NCBI RefSeq assembly: GCF_008386495.1
Contig: NZ_VTHJ01000023.1
Span: 59,192 to 123,191, forward strand
Direction of reading: 5' to 3'
Length of the DNA stretch: 64,000 nt
Source: Streptomyces tailanensis
Lineage (GTDB): Bacteria; Actinomycetota; Actinomycetes; Streptomycetales; Streptomycetaceae
Made by a program: the position numbers and the translations under genes. Positions 17,142-24,567 of this stretch are shown in pieces (the stretch's first letter is position 1; each line of letters starts with the position of its first letter). Under the pieces are notes generated by a model. The model saw nothing but the letters and a program-made list of their open reading frames with translations, ran no database searches and had not been told where the DNA came from.

Positions 17142-20100
17142 TCAGTCGAGCGGTGTCTCGGGGATCTGCACGTTGATCAGCTCCCCCGAGCGCGGATCGA
17201 CCGTGAGGGCGCGGCCCAGCTTTCGGCCGCGCAGGTGGGCATGGGCCAGACGGGCGCCGATGTAGTCGCCTTCCAGGATGCTCTGCGGGGCCAGGAGGAC
17301 GCCCTTGCGGTGTCGTTTCAGGGCGCCGAGCCAGCCCATCGCTCCCGTCATGGTCTCGGCGGTCGCGGCAATGACGATGCCGATGCCGTGGTCCCGGCCG
17401 GACTGGGCCAGGGAGCGGAGGTTCTGGTCGATGTCCGGCAGGACGAACAGGTCGGCGTCGTCCACGACGACCACTTTCGGTCCGCTGCCGGCCTCCAGGG
17501 CCTCGGTGAACTCCTCCTCCGTGGGCTCCTTTGCGGTGATCAGCCGTACGCCGGGGTGGTTGCCGAGGGTGCGCAGCGGCGACTCCCGGGGGGCGAGGAT
17601 GACCAGGCGGGTGCCGGAGGCGAGCAGTGAGACCGACAGGGCGGCCAGCGTGGTGCTGCGGCCGGAGCCGGGTGGGCCGGTGACCGCGAACGCCGGTGAG
17701 GTGTCCGCGAAGTCGACGCCCACGGGCGACACATCGTCGCCGCCGAGGCCCAGCAGGCCCCACATGGGCCGGCGCAGCTCCTCGCCCACCTTCTCGTACG
17801 CGTCGGTGAAGGTCACCTTCACCGGCAGCGTGCCGATGCCCGCGGGTCTGCGGGCCGCGGGGAGCCCGGCGTCGCGGCGGGTCGCCTCGGCGCCGATGCG
17901 GCGCAGCGCCTCGACCTGCTCCTGCCCGGTGGCGCCGGGTGCGAGCAGCGCGACCTGGATCTCGGTGCCCGCGTCGGAGGTCCAGCCGCGGCCGGGCTGG
18001 ATGATGTCGGGGATGTCGCGCGAGCGCTTGCCGACAGCGTGGTAGTCGGTGCGGTCGTTCAGGCGCAACAGCAGCTTGTTGTCGTTGAGGGCGGTGGCCC
18101 GGCCGGACAGCAGGGCGCGTTCGGAGGTGGCGACGACGTGCAGTCCCGCCGCGGCGCCCTCTCTCAGCAGCCGGTTGAGCTGCTCCACGAGACGGCCGCC
18201 GTTGTGGTCGGCGACGGCCTCGATGAGGGCGTCCCAGCCGTCGATGAACAGCATGACGTGGGCCGGGCGGGCGGCCGCGGCGACCAGTTCGCGCAGTTCC
18301 GTGAGGTTGCCGGCGTGGTGCCCGGTGAGGAGTTCCTGTCGGCGTTCCAGTTCCGCGTCGAGCTTGGCGAAGAGCCGTTCGAGGCGCTCGATGTCTCCGC
18401 GGGGCACCACGGCGCCGCAGTGCGGGAGCACGCCCAGCGCCGTGAGCGCGCCGCCGGCGAAGTCGATGCCGTAGAGGTGGACGTCGGCGCTGGAGTGCGC
18501 CTGGGCCAATGCGCCGGCCATGGTGCGCAGCACCTGGGAACGGCCGGAGCGCGGGATGCCGATGACGTACAGGTGTCCGAACTCGGCGAGGTCCAGTCGG
18601 ACCGGGAGCTGCGCCTGGGCCTCGGGTATGTCCGACAGACCCCAGGAGACCGGGGCCAGGCGGGCGCCGCCGGGCTCGTCGGGCTGGGGCAGGTCGTCGA
18701 TCAGGACGTTCTGACCGAGCGCGGGCAGCCAGGGGCTGGGCTGGGGGGCGCAGCCGGTGAGCTGTGCGGCCTCGGACAGCGCCTCCACGAGGGCGTTGAG
18801 GTCGGTGGGGACGTCCTCGGCCGATGTGTCTTCGGCCGTGTCCGCGCCCTGCTCGCTCTCGGGGGTACCGGGCCGGCCGACGGCGCGGCCGAGGCGCTGC
18901 CACTGGAGGGTGGTCCCCCAGATCTTCGCCTCCTCGGCCGACTGCCGCTCCTGGCGGGCCTTCGCCTCCGCGGACGGCTTCGCGCCGGGCACGGGGGTGC
19001 CTGCGTAGGCGGTCTGGAAGGGGACGACCGTGCCGTGACCGAGGCGGGCCAGGGCGCGGCCGGGGGTGGCCGGGGAGATGCTGACGGCGTCCTTGGTGTC
19101 GATGACGTCCTGGCTCTCCGAGGAGTCCGTGACGCGCAGCGCGATCCGCAGGTTGGTGTTGGCCCGGATGTCGGAGTTGACCACTCCGGCGGGGCGCTGG
19201 GTGGCGAGGATCAGGTGGATGCCGAGGGAACGGCCGCGCTGGGCGATGCTCACCAGGCCGGGGATGAAGTCCGGGATCTCCCGGTAGAGGGTGGCGAACT
19301 CGTCGATGATGATCACCAGCCGGGGCACGGGCGCCAGTTCGGGGTTGCGGCGGCGCATGCCCTGGTACTCGGGCAGGTCCTTGGCACCGGCGTCGGCCAG
19401 GATGTGCTCGCGGCGGGTCAGTTCGGCTGCCAGTGAGGTGAGCGCGCGCTGGACCAGATGGCTGTCGAGGTCGGTGACCATGCCGAGGGTGTGGGGCAGG
19501 TCGACGCAGTCCTTGAAGGCGCTGCCGCCCTTGTAGTCGACGAGGACGAAGGTGAGTTCGTCCGGCCGGTTCATCGCGGCGAGGGAGGCCACGAACGTCT
19601 GGAGCAGTTCGGACTTGCCGGAGCCGGTGGTACCGGCGACGAGTCCGTGCGGGCCGTCCTTCACCAGGTCGAAGGCGACCGGGCCGTCGTAGCCGGCGCC
19701 CAGCAGGACGCCGGTGGACGCCGGGCGCTGTGCCCAGCGGGCGGTGATCAGTTCGGCGTTCGGCTGCGGCAGTCCGAGGAGTTCCAGCAGGCCCACCTTG
19801 GCGGGCAGGCCCTCGGAGGCGTCCGGGGTGACGTCGCGGATCGGGGCGATGCCCCGGGCCGCGCGCTCGCACCAGTCGGGCTCGACCAGATCCGGGCGGA
19901 TGTCGGGGATGTCGGGCAGTCCGGTGCGGCGCAGGGTCAGCCGGTGGTTCTCGTGGCGGACCACGGCGGTGCACTCCTCCGGCAGGAGCCGTTCCTCCTG
20001 GTCCAGGCAGAGCGGGAAGATCCGCACGCCGGGGCCCTCCTTGAGGATCGACACCACACCGGGTACGTCACGCAGACGCCGGGCGCCGTCCATCACCACC

Positions 20101-21764
20101 AGGATGTCCGGTTCGCTCAGCAGCGCCTTGCTCATGGTGGACTCTGCGGCCCGCTGCCGGGTGCGGAGGGTGGAGACGAGTTCGGCGACACGGTTGGCGA
20201 CCGTCTCGGGGTCGTTGCCGATCAGGGTGACGGCGCCGCCCCGGGTGCCGGGCAGGCCGTCCCGGGAGTGGGGCAGCCAGCGCGCCCAGTGCCAGGAGTC
20301 CTCCGAGCCCTTGTCGGTGAGGACGACGATCCGCAGGTCGCGCGGGGTGTGCAGGATCGCGGCCTGGGCCGTCATCCAGCGGGCCAGCGCCTGCACCGGT
20401 CCGGGCGCGCCGGCCAGACCCACCACGCCGCTGTCGACCAGGTCGACGCTGACGGGAGCGTCCGGGATGGTCCAGTGCACGGCGGTGTGGTTGTCCTCGC
20501 GGGCCGTGTCGTCGATGCCGAGCAGGGACGGCTGCGGGGCCGTGCCGAGGCGCAGGGCCAGGTGGTCCGGGTCGCCACGGCGCCGCTCCCACAGCCTGCG
20601 GCCCGGGCCGACCGCCCAGAGTCCGGCGACCGCCGGGTCGGGCGCGCTCTCGGTGCGCAACCGCTGCTCCGTGGCGACCTTCTCGCGGACGTCCTCCTCC
20701 AGCGAGGCCCGCCGCTGCCGGTAGATACGGGACTTCTCCTCGTAGTCCTTGCGTGCCTGCCGCCGCCCGCTGACGTAGTTCGCCGCGATCAGCACCGGCG
20801 AGAGGAACATGAAGATGAGATAGAAGTACGAGTTCAGGAACAGCATCATCGAGACGCCGAACACCATCGGCGCGAGCGCGACCAGCAGCGGGATCGGCCT
20901 GCGGCCCGGCGGGTCGGGCGGTCCGGGCAGCCGGAACCGCTCGGGCGCCAGATGGGGCAGGATGCGCGGCGGCCGGTTGTAGTCCAGGCCGCCACCGCCC
21001 TCGGACGGCACCACGGCGGCATCCCGGGGTGTGGGTTCGACCAGCCGCAGCAGGTACTCGCCGACGGACAGCTCCGCGCCGACGGCCCAGACGTGCCAGC
21101 CGTCGGGGAGGTCCGCGCTGTCGACGACCTCCTGGAACTCCTCGTCCTCCTCGTCCTGCTCCGCGAGCGGCAGCAGCGGGGTGTCGGGCCTGCCCCGGTG
21201 CTCCGGCGGCTCCGGCAGGGACAGCTTGGCCGGCCCGCCCTCGCGGAGTTCCACGATGGCCGATCCGTCCGGGCGTACGGTCACCCGGATGCCCTCGCCC
21301 GGCATGCCCCGGCCTTCGAGGGGTACGGCCGCGTCCTCCAGTGGGCCGATGCCGTGGGTGCCGAGGCCGAGCGGGTGGATCCGTCCGGCGTCGGGGCCGC
21401 CCACGACCTGGAGTTCGACGACCGGTGCATGGTCCACCCGGTGCGGCTGGGGCATGGCGTCGCGCTCGGGGCCGTAGGCGGTGGCGGCCGGCGGCTGCGG
21501 GGCTCCGAGGGCGACGACGCTGCCGTCCATCAGCCGGGTGGCGGCCAGCGGGGTGCCCGGGGCGAGGGGTTCGTCGCCGAGGTAGCAGGAGGGCGCGGCC
21601 CCTGGTGAGGGCTGCGAGCCGCCGGTCTCGTCTGTGTCCCCGGTGCGCAGCTGGGCCAGGTGTGCGGCTACATCCTCGACGGGGGTGCTGCCGGACGCGG
21701 TGAGCAGGACGTCCTGGCTGCCGGTGGCGTCGCCGTCGGCGACGGTGGTGATGAGGAGTTTCAC
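17142..21764 (-). CDS. eccC: EccC-like type VII secretion ATPase (FtsK/SpoIIIE family)
   Basis: 1540-residue motor ATPase of a type VII-like secretion system. An N-terminal FHA/ubiquitin-like region (about 1-270) is followed by two membrane helices (about 289-333), a coiled stretch and three FtsK-like domains. Domain 1 has an intact Walker A (GTTGSGKS, 711-718) and Walker B (LVIIIDEFATL, about 818). Domains 2 and 3 have GIPRSGRS (Arg1075) and GPPGSGRS (Arg1369) in place of the Walker Lys. The single-chain, three-ATPase form resembles EccC/EssC. The start is GTG 21764, preceded by AAGGGGAG; an in-frame ATG at 21821 would add a Pro-rich 19-residue extension. It is last in an operon after the sigma factor and a membrane protein. 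Confidence 0.9.
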   Translation of the reverse strand: MKLLITTVADGDATGSQDVLLTASGSTPVEDVAAHLAQLRTGDTDETGGSQPSPGAAPSCYLGDEPLAPGTPLAATRLMDGSVVALGAPQPPAATAYGPERDAMPQPHRVDHAPVVELQVVGGPDAGRIHPLGLGTHGIGPLEDAAVPLEGRGMPGEGIRVTVRPDGSAIVELREGGPAKLSLPEPPEHRGRPDTPLLPLAEQDEEDEEFQEVVDSADLPDGWHVWAVGAELSVGEYLLRLVEPTPRDAAVVPSEGGGGLDYNRPPRILPHLAPERFRLPGPPDPPGRRPIPLLVALAPMVFGVSMMLFLNSYFYLIFMFLSPVLIAANYVSGRRQARKDYEEKSRIYRQRRASLEEDVREKVATEQRLRTESAPDPAVAGLWAVGPGRRLWERRRGDPDHLALRLGTAPQPSLLGIDDTAREDNHTAVHWTIPDAPVSVDLVDSGVVGLAGAPGPVQALARWMTAQAAILHTPRDLRIVVLTDKGSEDSWHWARWLPHSRDGLPGTRGGAVTLIGNDPETVANRVAELVSTLRTRQRAAESTMSKALLSEPDILVVMDGARRLRDVPGVVSILKEGPGVRIFPLCLDQEERLLPEECTAVVRHENHRLTLRRTGLPDIPDIRPDLVEPDWCERAARGIAPIRDVTPDASEGLPAKVGLLELLGLPQPNAELITARWAQRPASTGVLLGAGYDGPVAFDLVKDGPHGLVAGTTGSGKSELLQTFVASLAAMNRPDELTFVLVDYKGGSAFKDCVDLPHTLGMVTDLDSHLVQRALTSLAAELTRREHILADAGAKDLPEYQGMRRRNPELAPVPRLVIIIDEFATLYREIPDFIPGLVSIAQRGRSLGIHLILATQRPAGVVNSDIRANTNLRIALRVTDSSESQDVIDTKDAVSISPATPGRALARLGHGTVVPFQTAYAGTPVPGAKPSAEAKARQERQSAEEAKIWGTTLQWQRLGRAVGRPGTPESEQGADTAEDTSAEDVPTDLNALVEALSEAAQLTGCAPQPSPWLPALGQNVLIDDLPQPDEPGGARLAPVSWGLSDIPEAQAQLPVRLDLAEFGHLYVIGIPRSGRSQVLRTMAGALAQAHSSADVHLYGIDFAGGALTALGVLPHCGAVVPRGDIERLERLFAKLDAELERRQELLTGHHAGNLTELRELVAAAARPAHVMLFIDGWDALIEAVADHNGGRLVEQLNRLLREGAAAGLHVVATSERALLSGRATALNDNKLLLRLNDRTDYHAVGKRSRDIPDIIQPGRGWTSDAGTEIQVALLAPGATGQEQVEALRRIGAEATRRDAGLPAARRPAGIGTLPVKVTFTDAYEKVGEELRRPMWGLLGLGGDDVSPVGVDFADTSPAFAVTGPPGSGRSTTLAALSVSLLASGTRLVILAPRESPLRTLGNHPGVRLITAKEPTEEEFTEALEAGSGPKVVVVDDADLFVLPDIDQNLRSLAQSGRDHGIGIVIAATAETMTGAMGWLGALKRHRKGVLLAPQSILEGDYIGARLAHAHLRGRKLGRALTVDPRSGELINVQIPETPLD

Positions 21765-21848
21765 GTCTCCCCTTGCGGGTGGTTCGGGGGTGGGAGCTTC
21801 GGGGTGCTTCGGGGTGGCCATCAGGCCTGCGGGTCCGTCCGGGCGGCC

Positions 21849-23174
21849 TCAGGCCTCCTGATCCGCTCGGGTGCCGGAGGAGGCCGCGGTGGGGCGTTCG
21901 TGGGCGGTGGCCGGCTCGGCGAGGAGGTCGGATCCGGTGGTGGTCCGGGCGGGGACCATGGCCTCGGGGGTGGGTTCCGTCGGCCCTTCCTGGAAGAGCT
22001 CGGCGTCCTCCAGCAGCCGGGTTTCCTCGGGTTCCGGCAGCGGGCGTTCCGGGGTGCGGAGCCGCCCGGGCACGGTGGTGCCGCGGCGCGGGGTCGACTC
22101 CCGGCGCAGTCGGCGGCGGTCGGCCCGGACGGCGGCGACGACGGCTCGGCCCAGGGGAGCCGTGTCCGCGTCGAGGCCCAGTTCCGGCGCGACCACCCGG
22201 CCGCGTCCGTCGACGCGGAGGGCCCAGGTGTGCCCCGCCACGCGGCCGTCGGCCAGACAGACGACGGCACCGGAGGCGGCGAGGGCGTTCAGCCGTCGTG
22301 CCTGTTCCGGGGTGGGGGCGGCGCAGATGACCACGGTGGTGGCGTGACCGGTTTCCCCGATCTCGCCGGGTTCCTGGCTTCCGTCGGGCTCCGCGGCCGC
22401 CTCCTCCAGCTCCCGCAGCAACGCGTCGAGGCTCTGCCCCCGATGCTGCGGGTGGACTCCGGACGCGACGACGACGGAGGCGCCGCTGCCGGGTCGGTCC
22501 AGCTGCGCCGCCATGGCCTGGAGCAGCCTGGTCCGGGCGGCGGTGTCCCCCTCCACGGTGATCAGTCGTGGTCCGGCGGCCAGATCGAGGTGGACGCAGG
22601 CGTCGTCCGCCATGCCCACGGCGACCGGCAGCGGACGGACGTGCGCACCGGCGCGGGGCCGGGCCGCCGACAGCCCGTCCGCCTCGTCCAGCGGCAGCTC
22701 CCAGCGCTGCGGGCCGGGTTCGGCTGCGGCCTCCCAGGGGGCGGGCGGCTCGGGCAGGGAGCGGGCGGCGATCTGCACGCAGGCCCAGCCGGGTTCGGTC
22801 CGTACGGCGTGCGGTACGGCCCCGGGTGCGTCGGCCAGGGCCGCCGCTGCCGCGTCCAGCAGCCGTCGTACGAGCAGGCCGCCCCGGGGGTCGGACAGTT
22901 GCCGGGCCAGGGCGCGGACGCCGCGGCGGTGGCGTCGGTAGGCGCGCAGTGGTTCACCGAACGCCCGCCGGGTCAGGGTCAGTTCCTGGCCGACGCGGCG
23001 CCGGAACCGCCGCCAGCCGCCCCGCTTGCGGACCATGTGCCGCAGGAGCAGGAAGAGCAGCAGCAGGACGACGACGCCCACGATGATGACCGTGAGCACC
23101 GAGTCGCTGGGCTTTCCGAGCGCGATGGCGACGCCCTGCGCCGGGCCGGGGCTCGTCACGGCGGCCTCGGTCAT
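21849..23174 (-). CDS. Membrane protein with degenerate ATPase-like domain, T7SS operon
   Basis: 441-residue protein I cannot assign to a named family. A single membrane helix (about residues 26-48, VLTVIIVGVVVLLLLFLLL) is followed by a strongly basic segment and a large cytoplasmic part. Residues about 195-350 (VAVGMADDACVHLDLAAGP, then RLITVEGDTAARTRLLQAMAAQL) resemble the layout of the third EccC ATPase domain but lack a Walker A lysine. The tail is Pro/Glu-rich. Its ATG overlaps the sigma-factor stop as ATGA, and it ends 84 bp before the EccC GTG. It may be a structural or regulatory partner of EccC; this is inferred from context. Confidence 0.75.
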   Translation of the reverse strand: MTEAAVTSPGPAQGVAIALGKPSDSVLTVIIVGVVVLLLLFLLLRHMVRKRGGWRRFRRRVGQELTLTRRAFGEPLRAYRRHRRGVRALARQLSDPRGGLLVRRLLDAAAAALADAPGAVPHAVRTEPGWACVQIAARSLPEPPAPWEAAAEPGPQRWELPLDEADGLSAARPRAGAHVRPLPVAVGMADDACVHLDLAAGPRLITVEGDTAARTRLLQAMAAQLDRPGSGASVVVASGVHPQHRGQSLDALLRELEEAAAEPDGSQEPGEIGETGHATTVVICAAPTPEQARRLNALAASGAVVCLADGRVAGHTWALRVDGRGRVVAPELGLDADTAPLGRAVVAAVRADRRRLRRESTPRRGTTVPGRLRTPERPLPEPEETRLLEDAELFQEGPTEPTPEAMVPARTTTGSDLLAEPATAHERPTAASSGTRADQEA

Positions 23175-23746
23175 GCCGCCGCCAGCGTGTGCTCGGGGTG
23201 GCGGCGGCGCAGCTCCCGTATCGCGTGGTGGGTCCGGGATTTCACGGTTCCCGGCGGGATGCCCAGGGCGTCGGCGGCGTCGGGGCCGGTGCAGCCGAGG
23301 ACGTAGACGTAGAAGAGGACTTCGCGGTGGGGGTGCGAGAGTCGGGAGAGGGCGTGGACCATGAAGCGGCGCTGGACGGCCTGGCTCATCGGGTCCACGG
23401 GTTCGAGGTGTTTGTCCAGGGTGTGTTCGTGCGGGATCGCGGTGTGCACGCGCTCGCGCCGGGACCAGTCGATCACCAGATTGTGCGCCACCCTCATCAG
23501 CCAGGCCCGGGACGGTGACCAGCCCGGCGGCTGGCTGGCGATGCTCTGCCAGGCGCGTACCAGGGTCTCCTGGACGAAGTCCTCGGCCCGCTGGCGGTCG
23601 CCGCGTATCAGGCTCGACACATAGCGCAGCAGGGGTCCGTGGTGTTCTTCGTAGAGCCTGCGGATGGATCTGTCGCCGGAGGGCGTGGCTCCGCCGGCGT
23701 CAGGGGCGCTGCTGGGCGCGGCGGTACTGGGCGTGGGCGTTCTCAT
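23171..23746 (-). CDS. ECF-type sigma-70 family RNA polymerase sigma factor
   Basis: 191-residue sigma factor with region 2 (RRLYEEHHGPLLRYVSSLIR, AEDFVQETLVRAWQ, LMRVAHNLVIDWSRR) and region 4 (LSHPHREVLFYVYVLGCTGP, DALGIPPGTVKSRTHHAIREL). The layout matches SigL/SigK-like ECF factors. ATG 23746 has an excellent AGGGGGAACT site. The longer open frame upstream is not family-like. The next gene starts inside its stop codon, and no anti-sigma with a zinc-binding motif is adjacent. It probably drives part of this T7SS-like locus, which is an inference from operon structure. Confidence 0.9.
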   Translation of the reverse strand: MRTPTPSTAAPSSAPDAGGATPSGDRSIRRLYEEHHGPLLRYVSSLIRGDRQRAEDFVQETLVRAWQSIASQPPGWSPSRAWLMRVAHNLVIDWSRRERVHTAIPHEHTLDKHLEPVDPMSQAVQRRFMVHALSRLSHPHREVLFYVYVLGCTGPDAADALGIPPGTVKSRTHHAIRELRRRHPEHTLAAA

Positions 23747-23885
23747 AGTTCCCCCTGGACCGGCATGGATCGTCTGAGGGCCGGTCCGATCGGGCGCCGC
23801 GACGGCGGCGTTGGCTGGGCAGGTCTGAGCACGGGTACCCGGGGTGGACTCACGGTTCATGGGTGGAAGGTGAGGTTCCGCTGGG

Positions 23886-23913
23886 AGTCTATGAGCGGTT
23901 CTGTAAGTTTCAA
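23886..23913 (-). promoter_or_regulatory. Predicted promoter of the sigma-eccC operon
   Basis: On the minus strand TTGAAA (23908-23913) and TAGACT (23886-23891) are 16 bp apart, giving a leader of about 130 nt. The surrounding 23747-24029 region is less GC-rich than the genes and contains GGTTCTG (23896-23902) and its reverse complement CAGAACC (23945-23951), which may be regulator sites. Confidence 0.5.
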
Positions 23914-24029
23914 GACTCCTTGAGAAGAACCTGAGGTTACTGATCAGAACCAAACCTGCCTGGTAGACAGTTCTGAGAAACGACAGCTGACCGACAGGTC
24001 CGGGATCCCGGGTGGCCTGAAAACGCCGA

Positions 24030-24068
24030 CAGGGGCGCCGGTCCTGGGGGAAGGAACCGGCGCCCCTG
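24030..24068 (-). terminator. Hairpin terminator after the WXG-like gene
   Basis: CAGGGGCGCCGGT (24030-24042) pairs perfectly with ACCGGCGCCCCTG (24056-24068), 13 bp with a 13-nt loop, about 60 bp beyond the WXG-like stop on the minus strand. Confidence 0.8.
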
Positions 24069-24128
24069 TGTGAAGGGATGCCGACGGAGGGGGAGTTGAG
24101 GGTCGGCATCCCGCTCGGGAGGGCGGGC

Positions 24129-24428
24129 TCAGGTGGGGATGCCGCCGGCGATCTGCGAGTCGAGGTTGTTCACCGCGTTGCAGACGTCACGGAACTGCTT
24201 GGAGAACTGGGTGATGTTGTTCACGGCCTCCGTCAACGACTTGTTGAAGTTGGCGTAGGAGGTCTGCATCTTCGGGCTGGTGGCCGTCAGCAGCAGGCCG
24301 CCCTGGAGCAGGTTCTCGACATCGGCCTGCAGCGAGGACAGCTGGGGAACCAGGGTGTCGCTGACGGCGGAGTCGAGCTTCTTGGCAGTGCTCTCGATTT
24401 CCTCGTCATCGATGACGTTCTTGGGCAT
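24129..24428 (-). CDS. WXG100-like small secreted protein without WXG motif
   Basis: 99-residue, mostly helical protein in the ESAT-6/WXG100 size range. It forms two predicted helices: residues about 7-43 (DDEEIESTAKKLDSAVSDTL, VPQLSSLQADVENLL) and about 55-92 (MQTSYANFNKSLTEAVNNIT), joined by a QGGLLLTATSP turn. There is no Trp at all, so the canonical WXG turn is replaced by QGGL. The ATG at 24428 has GAGGTG upstream. It follows the coiled-coil gene by 139 bp on the same strand with a hairpin between. It is probably a substrate or chaperone-like partner of the EccC system. Confidence 0.75.
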   Translation of the reverse strand: MPKNVIDDEEIESTAKKLDSAVSDTLVPQLSSLQADVENLLQGGLLLTATSPKMQTSYANFNKSLTEAVNNITQFSKQFRDVCNAVNNLDSQIAGGIPT

Positions 24429-24464
24429 GGTGCACCTCAATTTCTGTTGCCGTGCGTCCGGTCA

Positions 24465-24478
24465 CGACCGATCGGTCG
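24465..24478. promoter_or_regulatory. 14-bp perfect palindrome upstream of WXG-like gene
   Basis: CGACCGATCGGTCG lies 36 bp upstream of the WXG-like ATG. Its symmetry suggests a regulator site or an mRNA fold near the ribosome-binding region. No cognate protein can be named. Confidence 0.35.
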
Positions 24479-24503
24479 CACGGGGCGATGGTGGTACTGC
24501 GGG

Positions 24504-24530
24504 CCGCACACCGGTCGGTTCGGTGTGCGG
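24504..24530 (-). other. GC hairpin between coiled-coil and WXG-like genes
   Basis: CCGCACACCG (24504-24513) pairs perfectly with CGGTGTGCGG (24521-24530) around a 7-nt loop. It may terminate partially or protect a processed 3' transcript, allowing higher amounts of the small protein than of its large upstream neighbour. Confidence 0.45.
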
Positions 24531-24567
24531 CGGACCCGGCGGCGCCTTGAGGAGGCACCGCAGGGAG

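Noticed and set aside
16780..19974. Long minus-strand frame (1064 codons) in a different frame from eccC
   Set aside because: It is an Arg/Pro/Gly-rich frame-shifted shadow of eccC and crosses an intergenic region.
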